Source of the DNA: Euprymna scolopes
Taxonomy: Eukaryota; Mollusca; Cephalopoda; Sepiida; Sepiolidae
Direction of reading: 5' to 3'
Length of the DNA stretch: 30,289 nt
Assembly (NCBI GenBank): GCA_024364805.1
Contig: CM044501.1
Location: forward strand, 49,990,602 to 50,020,890
The position numbers and the translations under genes were made by a program. Position 1 is the first letter of the stretch, and every line of letters starts with the position of its first letter. The notes beneath the pieces are model-generated. The model did no database searches. It saw only the letters and a list, made by a program, of their open reading frames with translations, and had not been told where the DNA came from. Shown here piece after piece: positions 19,441 through 30,120 of the stretch.

Positions 19441-21558
19441 AACAAATAATGTAAGGATTATTGTGAATGACTACAATCATCATACCCAAATATTTTTTAA
19501 AAATTGTATTCATATAAATTTCCCTAGCGTCCCCAAAATATATCTACTTTGCATACAGTAATCGCTTGTCTTATTGTTGTGCATTGTTAAAGAAAAGTGT
19601 ATTTTACAATGACAAGCCCGAACTGAAAAACCAAGTGACAGTTAATCTTTTATACGGCAAAGGCGTCGCCGAACCAAGTGAAGATTAATTCACTCTTCTG
19701 TACAGCAGAGGTGCACCGTATGACACTAGGCGCTGACAAAATTTTACTTTTAATTGCCCGAGTTGTGAATTTTGCGTTTCATTATGACTCGGCGCCCCGT
19801 AATGGTTTCCCAAAACATTATCTGAGTTCGACCTCTGACACAGTCCAACGAGAAAGGTCACGTCTGCGAGAGGTTGATAATTGGCTTAATGTTTTCAATG
19901 AATTTTATCAAATCCACTTTTATCGCATATAAGCTCATATTTGGCCCTTACAACAGTTAAGAGAAAAATGAAGACTTTGTTTTAATGGCAGTTTTAATTG
20001 ACTGTTCGGCGACGGCTCACTTATTTTCGTTTTGTTATTATATTACATCGTAATTGGAACTATTCGGATAGCCGGATAGAGAAATATGTACAATTGTTTT
20101 TTCCTTATTTCTAAAATATTGCAAGAAATATAATTGCTAAATACAAACACAATTTGATACCTCACGCTACATTCTGATGTAAGTATCATTGGAGAATGAG
20201 TGTTTGTAGACATTTTGACTTATTCTTTTCAATTCCAACATTTCTTAAAATAACAGCAAAGCAAAAACTAATCATCATTTATTTTTGCAATTTAATAATT
20301 CTATGCATGAAACCAAAAATAAAAACAAAACAAAACAAAAAAAAAACAAGATGGCAACCACTTGCGTTTTTTATACTCTTTCTGTAATCAAGAACGCACG
20401 CATGCGCAGGTGTTTAATCAAGATGTGGCCGATAAAAACACAGCGTAATGTCTCTCGGCAACTGGCAACTTAAACCCAGCAGTTTCTTAGCATATATTAT
20501 TAAACGTCGGAACTAGCGTATAAGTGTGTCACAGTAAAGTGGTAAAAAATACCATAAAAGACTTCATGTATAATAAAAATGGAAGAAAATAACAAAAGAT
20601 AAAGAAAGAATGACGTCAATGTATGATTTTATCGTAACATCAATGATTGCTTAGCACAGTAGCCGTGTGTTAAGAGCTTGAACAGTGTTATTCTTCGAAA
20701 TACAGAAACATATCTGGTAGCGGCCGTACTGATATTTCTCAAACTTCCATTATTTCTTCTATTAAGCTATCGAGTTTTGAACCCTAGAGCTGTAAATGAA
20801 TGGATTCATGAGTAAATTAAACTTGCCCATCAAATCATGGTAGTGGTACAGTTCATTATTATTATTATAAAACTATGCGTCAGTTTTTGCTACATCAATC
20901 CGGTAATATATGTCACTTACTGAGCACGTCCTTCTTACATTTACCTGCCTTCCAACTATGTTTATATTTGATGCGCACAACGCAAGTCAATAAATAAATG
21001 TTCTGCTATCTAGATGACAAATGTCGATTTCAAACAATAAAGTACATGTTTTTCCCTTCAACATATCCAATTATCAATACGATATTTATCTCCCTCCTAC
21101 GGTAAAATGATGTGACACAAAGATCGAACAGTGGGATTTAAAAGGGCAGCTTAGTGGAATATAAAAAAGCCAGCTTTACAAGGCATATTGAAGAGCATTT
21201 TGCCTTTCAAAAATGTCCAGTCTCTTTCGTAAGTATAATAGAAGCGCCGCAGGCGATTATGAATAAACTAACTCCGTCTTAAAGAAGAAAAAAGCCTGAG
21301 ATATCGGCCCTTATCTAACTATACAGGACCAAAATTCTACATCACACAACAGAAAACAAGCCACCTTAATGGTCGTTTATACCTTAGTGTCGAGGGAAAC
21401 TCTCTGGTTTGACGCCAATAAATCTATATTTTATGTGCTTCCTTAAGGATAATTTTACAATGATTATCAGTTACAGCACTAGAATATTGTGAGTTTGCCT
21501 TGCAATGAATAAACTGTTTTGTTTTTCGGTGATTTTTTTTCTGAATGAAAAAAATAGA
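19441..21558. other. Unassigned sequence with weak regulatory-like motifs
   Basis: No gene is supported. The frame 19678-19932 (84 codons) has no recognisable motif. At 20348-20356 AAGATGGCA resembles a YY1 site, and at 20397-20408 ACGCATGCGCAG resembles the palindromic NRF1 site. Their closeness (about 50 bases) is the only hint of a promoter or enhancer. No TATA box, initiator or exon can be confirmed. Confidence 0.3.
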
Positions 21559-21604
21559 TTAAGTAAGATCTAATAAATAGGTTAAGTAAGATCTAATAAA
21601 TAGG
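21559..21604. repeat. 23-bp perfect tandem duplication
   Basis: TTAAGTAAGATCTAATAAAT plus AGG occurs at 21559-21581 and again at 21582-21604 without a mismatch, indicating very recent slippage. Confidence 0.95.
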
Positions 21605-21908
21605 TTGGTCGTCTTAGTACAATGATGCGTTTTTTGTTCATTACTGGATGTCTCTCGTTCGTTTCAAAGTGCTCATTCTGAACGAGTTCTAAAAGAGGAA
21701 TTGTGATTAAAAGGGTTCAGCTACATATTTCCAAGATATCAAATTACATGCAAACACAATCTTCTTTTTTTTTCATCCAAAGCACAATCTGACCCATTAT
21801 TTTTCATATAATATTAATCTAAAAGGCTTGCTCCTTAAGCTCAAATTATTTATGAATATCCAGACGATTGTATCGTGTTTTTGGTTTTAAAGGTTGATCT
21901 ACCGTTGA
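21605..21908. other. Unassigned AT-rich sequence
   Basis: No gene, repeat family or structured RNA recognised. Confidence 0.4.
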
Positions 21909-21918
21909 TTTATATATA

Positions 21919-22012
<94 letters not shown>
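21909..22012. repeat. (TA)n microsatellite, about 100 bp
   Basis: The longest uninterrupted TA tract in the window. It directly abuts the 3' end of the minus-strand Penelope-like element. Confidence 0.95.
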
Positions 22013-22013
<1 letters not shown>

Positions 22014-24043
22014 CTAAATACAGACCAATTTACATGATGATTAAAAAATAAAAATAAAGGTTAGCTAATCAGGTTAATCGAAGAAACTTACGACTAAAAA
22101 CATAGTCATGAATATGGCCGGGGAGAAAAAAAAACGATAAATAAGCGGGGGAAAATAACATAGAAATCAAATTAGGTCCTAAGAGATATTCTTCTTGCTT
22201 GCTAAGAGAAGGTCTCAAGAACTTAAGAAAAATAGTTTCTAGAATTTTTAGATGAAAGCTTCAGTGCGACTTACTCAAGAATTTAAACATGTAAGCACTG
22301 AAATTCGTGGTACACGCATGTTTATTTATAAGGTGCTCACAAATCGAAGAACCATACGTATATCTTAGAATAGCCGAAGGTGAAAATTTTGCATAACGAA
22401 TCTTTTTTGGTACGTGTTGTTTTAAACGAAAATCGAATCTTTGCGATTCCCGACCAACATAATGCGCACTGCTACTACAATTGAATAAATAATTAAATAA
22501 TAGGACTATTATGGTGGGAGGGGGAGAATATATTTCCGAATGAATGACAACATAGTTCTGGTTGAAAAAACAATGCGTGAGTTAGATGCAAAATAACACC
22601 GCTGTACAGGCTTGCTTAGCAAATCGGTCACTGATATTACCTAGCCAAGGTAGACGAAGGGTATATATTAACTACAATTTCTTTAGATTTGTGAAAGTTG
22701 GAAACTTTCTTATTAATAGTAGTTTCAACAATATCTAAGGAGTAGCACATGTTGCAAAACTTTTTTGTAATGAATTTAAATTCGTCCTCCAGATTAGCTT
22801 TGGAACAAATAATCAAGGTCCTATATGTTTATTAAATTAATTTTTTGGTTTGTGGGACAAAATGAGTCCCAACGCGTATAGAGGCATGTAAATGTTGGTT
22901 AACGATAAACGGAAATAAGAAAACATGAGGCTGTCTTGGAAAAAAGAACATCATGAAGAGTAGAATTTGTTTCTTTATCTAACGTAAACCTAAGGGCTGA
23001 ATGAACGTTATTAACGGACACATTAAAAGCATCCGCTTTCGTCTAGTTGTCAAATAAGCAAAAAATGCCATAAAAGAAACGAAAGTAAATGTCTGGTTTA
23101 TGCAAACCAGATAACGGATCCTGTTCGTGAATATAACACGATCAGTCGGTCACTGGCGGGTGACTGGTTTCACGTGTTACACTAAATGTTTTAGAAGTAG
23201 TCTCATGAAGATTTGAAGACGGCCAGTCATTAGGGTCTGGGTATCAAGAAGAAAATCATACCTGAGATGTTGGATGTGGGTGTGGCTCCATTATTCTCTC
23301 AAGATGACCTCTTCACCCTGGTGGCACTCTGGTTGGAATTTTCTTTCTTCGTCCTCCTGAACACTTCGTTGTTTGATGGAGGCATTCATGGCAGACTCAA
23401 TAAAACACGCAACACGATACAATCGTAATATTTATGATTCATAATTAACTATTTAATATACAAAATATATATTACAAAAAACAATTTACACTTTACATGT
23501 CTTATAATTAGTGAACTAACTATGCTTAACTAGTGCTAAGGGGGGAGTGGGTCAACCTCTCTCGTTCACGGAGAGAAAGAAACAGGCGTGCTTATCCCAT
23601 GTCGTCTGGCGGAAAAAGAGATCGATCTAGAAAGGGAATTCTGGGATTGCATTTCTTTGTATCTCTACACGTACGGCCAAATCAGCCCCGACCATGCTGT
23701 AGAGTGTGTTAGCAACCGGGGCACTGAGATATAGTGCCACATGAAAACCTACAAAGATATTAGCCATCTCGGGTCCCAATGAGGAACCCATGGCCATACC
23801 ATCTGTCTGTTTGAACATAATGTCATTAACCCTGAATTTAACCGACATGGCGAATTTCATAAATTCTACGAAAATATTTTCAGGAATTGGGAGAGTTGAA
23901 AGTTGACTTGGATATAAGGCGTCAGCAAAAATATTAATAGTCTTTTACAATGGGACGCAAGAAAAAAGACTAGAAATGTCAAAAGAACACATAAATTTGT
24001 CAGAATGAGTATAGTCTTGCATAAGCTTAGTAAAGGAAAAAGG

Positions 24044-24044
<1 letters not shown>
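22013..24044 (-). mobile_element. Penelope-like element with RT and GIY-YIG regions (fossil)
   Basis: Read on the minus strand. The reverse transcriptase motif A region (FMCSFDISSLF) lies near 24000-23968. The motif B region QTDGMAMGSSLGPEMANIFV is at about 23815-23755. PLE sequence resumes beyond an insertion at 23127 and continues to FTLDKET and YTRWDSFCPTNQKINLI (about 22880-22820). The endonuclease region NCSSSAHYVGR with RLKQHVP (about 22483-22410) fits the GIY-YIG domain of canonical PLEs. The RT is related to telomerase reverse transcriptase, and the GIY-YIG endonuclease nicks the target. The N-terminal domain is missing. The copy is broken in many places and carries a 610-bp insertion, so it is old. 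(TA)n tracts lie at both ends. Confidence 0.85.
23132..23741. mobile_element. Unclassified 610-bp insertion inside the PLE
   Basis: PLE sequence is interrupted exactly here. Both edges carry TGAA (23128-23131 and 23742-23745), which reads as a 4-bp target-site duplication. On the minus strand the insert starts TGTGGCACTATATC and ends GATCGTGTTATA. The terminal 8 bases are weakly inverted (TGTGGCAC versus TATAACAC). The minus-strand start TGTGGCAC and a following run of structured, GC-richer sequence resemble an LTR, but the other end is not CA. It is therefore either a degraded LTR-type fragment or a short non-autonomous element. It encodes nothing recognisable. Confidence 0.6.

Positions 24045-24106
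<62 letters not shown>
24045..24106. repeat. (TA)n microsatellite
   Basis: A pure TA run at the 5' border (minus strand) of the PLE fragment, mirroring the tract at its other end. Confidence 0.95.
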
Positions 24107-24107
<1 letters not shown>

Positions 24108-24400
24108 TAGACTGTTGGGTCAGTATGTTATATTAGCTATGGAATTCATGTATGAGCGTGACACTTGTGACGTAAAGAAAATAGTTTTTTTTTGACATAA
24201 CGGAAACACTTCTATGAAAGTATATTAAAATGAAAAAGAATATAGATAGATTTCTATGAGTCATTCTGTTTATTATAATTGATTTTTTTGTAAAAAAAAT
24301 TACAGTTACTGAATTATAAGTGGTTGGCAATACTTATAGGTAAATGTGCACCGAACAGACACCATAATACTTATCATAGTTAAATTCAAATTTTGATATA

Positions 24401-24682
24401 TCTGCCTTTTTTAAATCGTTCATTTCTGTATTACGTTTAAGTTATTTTAAAACCCACTCTTCTCATGTTGAATAATCATTTCGAAATAATAACGTTAATA
24501 TGTCAGCGTCCCAATTGTTCCTTTGTTTTGTGTTTTCGCGTTTAAATTATCCAAATAAACAATTGTTAATACTGTCTGCTTTTTTTACATCATTCATTTC
24601 TGTATTACGTTTAAGTTATTTTAAACCCACTCATCCCATGTTAAATAATAATTTCGAAATAATAACGTTAATATTTCAGTGC
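24401..24682. repeat. Direct repeat of about 106 bp
   Basis: Copy 1 (about 24401-24506) and copy 2 (about 24575-24680) start at TCTGCCTTTTTT/TCTGCTTTTTTT and end at ACGTTAATATGTCAG/ACGTTAATATTTCAG. They differ at about eight positions plus one indel. Period 174, spacer about 68 bases. The repeats sit directly upstream of a PLE-type reverse transcriptase and could be part of its duplicated terminal region. The frame 24500-24796 spans copy 2 and is incidental. Confidence 0.85.
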
Positions 24683-24689
24683 GCATATC

Positions 24690-25665
24690 ATGATAAATAT
24701 ATAAACAGGAAAGTGGGTTACATACAGCGTTATAATCTCATTTTAACAGAACTTCATAATAAATATAAAAAAATCAACCGAAGAGAATCTGTGTAGGATG
24801 AACGTGTTATCACTAAAAAATTGTGAGAAAATGCAGATTCAGGATAAAATAGAAGTTTATACTCCATTATGGTTGAAGGACCACAAACCGAACTTTAATA
24901 ATAAGCTCAGTATTAGACTAAGTATATCGTGTGTATCAGATATAAGTAATATCAGTAAAAATATGCTTGACAGAATTATACCAACCTTAAAATCCAAAAT
25001 ACAACATAACCTCTGGATTTCTTCGGGTGAAGTGATAGAGTGTTTTGATAGGATCCCAAAAAATTAAAAAAAGTAAATTCATTATGTTTGACATAGATGC
25101 ATAATAATATTTAATATCCCCTATACTGTTCGAGAAAGCACTGAAATTAGATGAAAAGGAAACGGATGTGACCAAGTTGGAGATTGAAACTTTAAAAATA
25201 GGTAGAAAATCCTTAATCAGATATAACGATGAGCTGTGGAGAAGAAAAGATAGAGAGATCCATTTTGACATCACAATGGTTTATCGGATTCTGCGTAGGT
25301 TACTGACCTGGTAGGCTTGTACTTACTAAAGGAGATAAACAAAAACAGACCCGGTTTAAATGGGGGGGGTATATAGGGATGGCGTTATATTTTTAGTTAA
25401 TTCCAGCGATCGAATAACTGAAAAAACTAGGAAAAATATCAGGTTTTTAAAAAATAAAACGGGATTAGAGATAACAATAGACAGCAATCACATAGAAGTA
25501 AACTTTCTATACATTACTCTTAATCTTAATGATAACACATGTGAACCGTATCACAAAACTAACTAAAAACTATTCTACATTAATTATCAATCGAATCATC
25601 CTAAGTGTATGAAGAAGGCACTTATCTCTAATATTTCTAAAAGAATATCTGAGAGATCAATGAAT
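24690..25665 (+). mobile_element. Second PLE-type reverse transcriptase, different subfamily (fossil)
   Basis: Plus-strand blocks resemble a reverse-transcriptase family common in Hydra, other cnidarians and fish, which I place with Penelope-like elements. They are KMQIQDKIEVYTPLWLKDHK (about 24828-24887; family 'AFITLKDHK'), LSIRLSISCVSDISNISKNM, motif A KSKFIMFDI (about 25070-25095), the motif B region IHFDITMG (about 25260), VYRDGVIFLVNS (about 25368-25403), IDSNHIEVNFLYITLNLND, and YQSNHPKCMKKALISNISKR (about 25581-25640). Motif order and spacing are right for the family. No endonuclease domain is visible, because a LINE fragment begins about 25670. The copy is broken in several places. 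It differs clearly from the PLE at 22.0-24.0 kb. Confidence 0.7.
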
Positions 25666-25669
25666 GAAA

Positions 25670-26650
25670 GTCTTTTTTATTTAACTCATGGTTTAGGAAC
25701 GGCTCGATACCCAAGTACTTTACCATGGGTATTGTGAAGCTGTTGCGGTGGCCGGTTTTGGCCTGAAATTTTGCTCGTGGGTTCACCTTCTCTATGTGGA
25801 CCCTGCAGTGGTGGTAGAAGTAAACGGAAAAAGATCGAAACCCTTTATCTTGTCTCGAGCCATTCGTAAGGGTTGTCACTTGTCACCAGTGCTCTATGTT
25901 CTGGTGCGGGAAGATTTCCTTCGCTAACTTAGGGTGAATCCAGTCCTACAGGGCGTTTCTTTATCCGGTTCTAACATCGTACTGAAATATTCTTCCAATG
26001 TCGACGATTTGACAGTGCTTGTAATAGACAATTCCAAGACTAACGTCGTCGGTGTAGAGACCACTATGGATGAAACGATAACAGGGGCCAAAATTAACCG
26101 CGTAAAGTCGGTTGTCTTGTGCATCGATTCCTGGAGATGGGATTCTCTTCAAAGATCTTTTAGCTGGAGTGACAGACCTTCAAGAATACTCGGCGTCTGG
26201 TTAGACCCAGAATTTCAGCTGAAGAAAAATTAGTCGAAAGTTCTGAAAAAGGTAGGGGCCGCAGGTAGTCTGTGGATTACTCGAATCTTTCATTAAAGGG
26301 AACGGAGGAGGTGTGTAATTCTCAAATCTATCTGATCGTCTTATACCGTCTTTCAATTGTTCCTCTCTCGACGTATAGGCTGCTTCATTTGCGGAAGGCG
26401 CTTTTCAACATTTCATAGTCTGGAAAGCCCATAAGTTTCGTCGCGAGGTCTCCATCCATCTGACCGTGATCTAGGAATGCCATAGATTGAGGTTCGCTAA
26501 CATACACTTAGGCTATACTTACTGAACGAATGTGTGCACCGTGTGAGGGAAACGAACGCTTCTGGAAAGAAGATACTAAGAAAGCCACCTTGGCTTTGAG
26601 AAGAGTACATGATCCTTAGATGTCGCTCGATGTTTCTACTTATTGTGCGA
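25670..26650 (+). pseudogene. LINE (L1/Tx1-type) ORF2 fragment, RT and following region
   Basis: A single frame runs from about 25706 with DTQVLYHGYCEAVAVAGFGL, then CSWVHLLYVDPAVVVEVNGK. The RT block RAIRKGCHLSPVLYVL (usual RQGCPLSPxLF) is near 25857-25905, followed by the catalytic block SNVDDLTVLV at 25994-26023 (usual YADD). TGAKINRVKSV and SRILGVWLDPEFQLKKN come next. In-frame stops are at 25925-25927 and 26231-26233. A frame change near 26290 precedes SLKGTEEVCNSQIYLIVLYR. CAPCEGNERFWKED lies near 26538-26577. The fragment lacks the endonuclease and first palm motif, so it is 5' truncated, as LINEs usually are. It begins against the PLE-type fragment and ends near the (TA)n at 26717. 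The Tx1/L1 assignment is from memory of similar proteins. Confidence 0.75.
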
Positions 26651-26712
26651 TATTGTTGCACTTTTTAATGATGAACGTCTGGCCATATAATTCTTTTAGC
26701 TCGAGTGTGTGC

Positions 26713-26716
<4 letters not shown>

Positions 26717-26758
<42 letters not shown>
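26717..26758. repeat. (TA)n microsatellite
   Basis: A pure TA run shortly after the LINE fragment. An open frame (26620-26874) passes through it only because TA repeats lack stops in that phase. Confidence 0.95.
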
Positions 26759-28230
26759 TCGCTTTTGAGAGCAACAGCATATATCCACGTGATGTGTTCA
26801 AGCCAGCATTCTACAGAAAGAACGACAGTATCGTATTGATTATTCTCCTTACAAACTGCATTACCAGGAAATAGCAGTTTAGCCAGCGCTTTGGCGAGGC
26901 TATTTATTAATTTTTTTCTTAAAACAGTATAACATGAATTATAAAAATATGCTTTTAATAGCCCAAACAGACGTTCCCCCTGTCAACTCCAGTCTGCTAA
27001 AAACCAAAAAAATATATAAATATTTAACAAGAGTTCTTGATGTTAGTTTACTTGCTTTTTGCTACCTTTCTTCGAATATTTTAATAAAAGAGCATATAGA
27101 GTGGCTTTTAAAATCAGTAAGATATTTTCACGAAAGATATATTTTTGGCAGCGCTTTAGTAATTGTTTAACAAAAAAAAATCATAATTTATTGTTCTAAA
27201 AAAGTAAGGAAAAATGAATAAAATAGTAATATGGATTTATGAGATTTAATGAGTAATTTCTCTGCCTGCATAATTCTCTCTGCAAAGGTTATAAGACTTA
27301 TCACACTAATTTTCAATAATATAGTGCTTATTTTAATGAATATATATTTTAGCTTCTAATGCAAAGGCTATTTTTCAGCAATACCTGTTATTTTTACTGA
27401 AATTTACACGATCTTTTGTTGCATAAAATCCGGCGTAATAATTAGTAATTAAAAGAAAAGCAATTAAAAATAATTGCAGAAGATATTCACATATTCAACG
27501 TATTCTGGTATGAGAAGCTTCAAGATTATACATTAAGATTTTTTTAAACCTTATGGTAAACATTATGAGAAAAATCTACCACTAAGGATTAGAAACAGAT
27601 CTAAATTTAAAACACTAAGAAACGTTATTATCATACTACACAAGATACGAAAATTGTTTACTTTTGACGCGTATGCATCCTTTAAAAACTACAGTATAAG
27701 CATGATTATTACAAGCAAATATCAGCGTACTTTCGAAGAATAATAGGTACGATGTTTTAGAAAAGTACTCATTGAAAAGCTAAAATAATGAATATTCCAT
27801 TTTCTATTTCTAGAGATTTTTAGCAATCCAAACTAATGAAATATTTATTTAATTACTCACGGTACTCTTGATAGTCTCATAAAATTCTAATTTTCGTTTT
27901 CTCTCTTTTCAGGTCTGTCGGCAAACACATGTGTTATATATTATCGTAAACGGAAGATTTGTCTGCACTATTTTGCAATAGAATGTAAAATCGTTCTGTT
28001 TAATCTCAGGAAGGCGTACTCTTAAAATGTCCTCCCTAATGTTTTGTTTTTGTCTGGGCAGACGTTATTAATTCTCTTGCATATCCAGACTGCAACATTT
28101 TCTTATTTGGGAAGAAGCACATTAAAAACATGCCTTTAGTAACATCTATCGGTGGTCTTTATTAAGTTCGGACAACAGCTTATAAATGTCAAATTTTAGG
28201 TTATTTATTTTCATCTCAATGGTATATATA
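26759..28230. other. Unassigned AT-rich sequence
   Basis: No gene is supported. The plus-strand frame 26934-27170 (78 codons) has no motif or homology I recognise. Similar words (AGCCAGCGCTTTGGCGAGG near 26882 and GGCAGCGCTTTAGTAATTG near 27148) hint at an old duplication but are too short to claim. Confidence 0.35.
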
Positions 28231-28240
28231 GATATATCTG

Positions 28241-28273
<33 letters not shown>

Positions 28274-28290
28274 ATATATGTGTGTGTGTT
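28231..28290. repeat. (TA)n/(TG)n compound microsatellite
   Basis: A TA run followed by TG runs, directly before a structured GC-richer repeat. Confidence 0.95.
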
Positions 28291-28882
28291 GTGTGTATGT
28301 CAGGTCATGTCATATGCTACTGGCACCATATAACCCAGTACTACCTGCCTTATGGTCGGGTCACCGGCGACTAAACTGGTTCCCCCACCAGACTTGTTTG
28401 GTGAGGAGGGTTGTTAGTCTCCCTGAAGGATTAAAAACAAGACCTTTCAAAGGGCGAATGAACCCCTTTTCGGGGTCAAGGGCCAACTAGCACCGTGTGT
28501 GTTTGTGTGTATGTATGTGTGTGTCGGGATGGAGTTGGCTACCATAAGCTATGGTGAAAGCAACCTTTCTAGGAGAAGCAAATCTTTGATTTAAAAAAAA
28601 AACATAAAGCGGGAGACCAGTACGCGCATTAAGCTGGTCTACAGTTTCACCTGTTGCTGGCTATCTTTCTCTTGCTTATTGCTGGATCTCAACCTTCTGT
28701 AACCGAGAGAGAGACTTAGCTGTCGTACAAAGCTAGGACTCTGTAACATCGTCTGTGTATAGATACTCCCTCAGGTATTTGTCTATTAAAATTGTCCTGT
28801 GGCGATGGAAGTCATTTTAGGGTTCATGGACTTTAAGTGTCTGACAGAGTGGCACTCGTCAGACAAGACGTTGCTATCATCA
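28291..28882. repeat. Structured GC-richer repeat between (TG)n tracts, unclassified
   Basis: This stretch is clearly less AT-rich than its neighbours and contains small hairpins: CACCAGACTTGTTTGGTG (28387-28404), CCCCTTTTCGGGG (near 28464) and a 26-base hairpin at 28839-28864. A (TG)n run interrupts it at about 28494-28524 and another follows at 28883-28921. I recall similar sequence from cephalopod repeats but cannot name the family, and I see no reverse transcriptase or Pol III box pair. The frame 28260-28490 is not supported as a gene. Confidence 0.45.
28839..28864. repeat. 11-bp stem hairpin
   Basis: GTCTGAC (28839-28845) pairs with GTCAGAC (28858-28864), and GAGT pairs with ACTC inside, with one bulged A and a GGC loop. 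It lies in the structured repeat and may be a remnant of a transcript or transposon end. Confidence 0.8.
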
Positions 28883-28921
28883 TGTATGTGTATGTGTGTG
28901 TGTGTGTGTGTTTGTGTGTGG
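28883..28921. repeat. (TG)n microsatellite
   Basis: A TG-rich run with ATG and TTG interruptions. It ends the structured repeat. Confidence 0.95.
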
Positions 28922-29728
28922 GTAAATTAAAACTGCATTTGTATAAATGCACATACAGTTGTTTGGTTTTATAAGTGCAACAAATAAATTAAATGTCTCA
29001 AGAAATATTACAACGACATAATTATCGTTTATATATTATGATTGAGTGTATGCTAGTAGGGATATCCGGAGTTTCCCAGGTTAATAAATAATAAATGAAA
29101 GAAAAGAAGTTCTGTTTTGACAAACCTGCTAAAATAAGGATATTGAGCACTTTTCCATTACTATATATCAATCCCATCGTAGTCAACGGCGATGAAATTT
29201 ATTATCGGTTTAGTTAGTGCAAACTGGCCGACTCTTTATTTTTTGTCATTCAGATTATTTATATACTAGCGTGTTAACACTTTTTGCATTTGCCAATTAA
29301 AATATAGATTATTTTAAAGTTAATTATCGCTTTCCGTTTTTTGTGTAAAATCTATCGCTAAACTGTTAAATATTGCAAAATGTACTATGTTAAATTCCCA
29401 TAGTTTTCGCATAATTCTTGAAAAGCTTGACTCTAGAAATATATGTAAACCAAGAAAAGAACTTCATTTCCGAGAAATTTATCTACGTAGAGATTACACA
29501 GGGAAGATTGTTTTAAAGTATTCATTTTTTTATATATTAGTTGGATTTTCAAAGTGCAACATAATTTCCTAGCTATAACAAAATAGATCAAGCATTCGCT
29601 TTTTTAAGTGAAAATTACGGCAAATCAACCCTTCTTAGCCAGAAGTTGACATTAGAGGCTGTGCTAAATGAAACGGGGCGTAACTCCAACCTATTTTTAG
29701 TTATTTTTATATACATTGTTCGTTGATT
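28922..29728. other. Unassigned AT-rich sequence
   Basis: No supported gene. The 61-codon frame at 29387-29572 is not recognisable and has no splice or promoter context. Confidence 0.4.
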
Positions 29729-29730
29729 AA

Positions 29731-30120
29731 AGTTTCTGCGTACCATGGGTGGCAACCTACATTTGTTTGTAGCTTCGCCAAATCCCAAATTCTGGTGGAG
29801 ATAAAAATATTATTGTTAAACCGTACTATACTGACAGGTTTATGTAAAGTCGTTGTGTCAAGAATGACCCAAAGCTTGACCATGTTCTATTTCCGTGAAA
29901 ATCAGCGAATCTCACAATGACGATGAATGCATCTTTTCGATTGGGATTGACTAATGTTTAAGGATCGGAGATGCAGTCTTTACCTATCGTTTTTCTCTCC
30001 ATTTCTCATAATAGTCATCGCGACAACTGCTACTAAAAGACTGTTAGCACGTTGACATCCCACAAGAAAAGAAAGACTGTGAGACAGGCTCGAAGGTGCA
30101 GTAAGCTGCAAGTTAAATGC
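29731..30120 (+). repeat. Dispersed repeat copy B
   Basis: The continuous counterpart of the interrupted copy at 18.6-19.4 kb. It runs from TTCTGCGTACCATGGGTGGC through CTTCGCCAAATC to GACTGTTAGCACGTTGACAT and the purine-rich AAGAAAAGAAAGACTG. The end after about 30080 is uncertain because the copies diverge. Neither frame 29723-29920 (plus) nor 29980-30285 (minus) is supported as a gene. Confidence 0.65.

Noticed and set aside
26934-27170. Plus-strand 78-codon gene
   Set aside because: Its composition matches chance AT-rich translation, and no domain, signal peptide or splice context was found.
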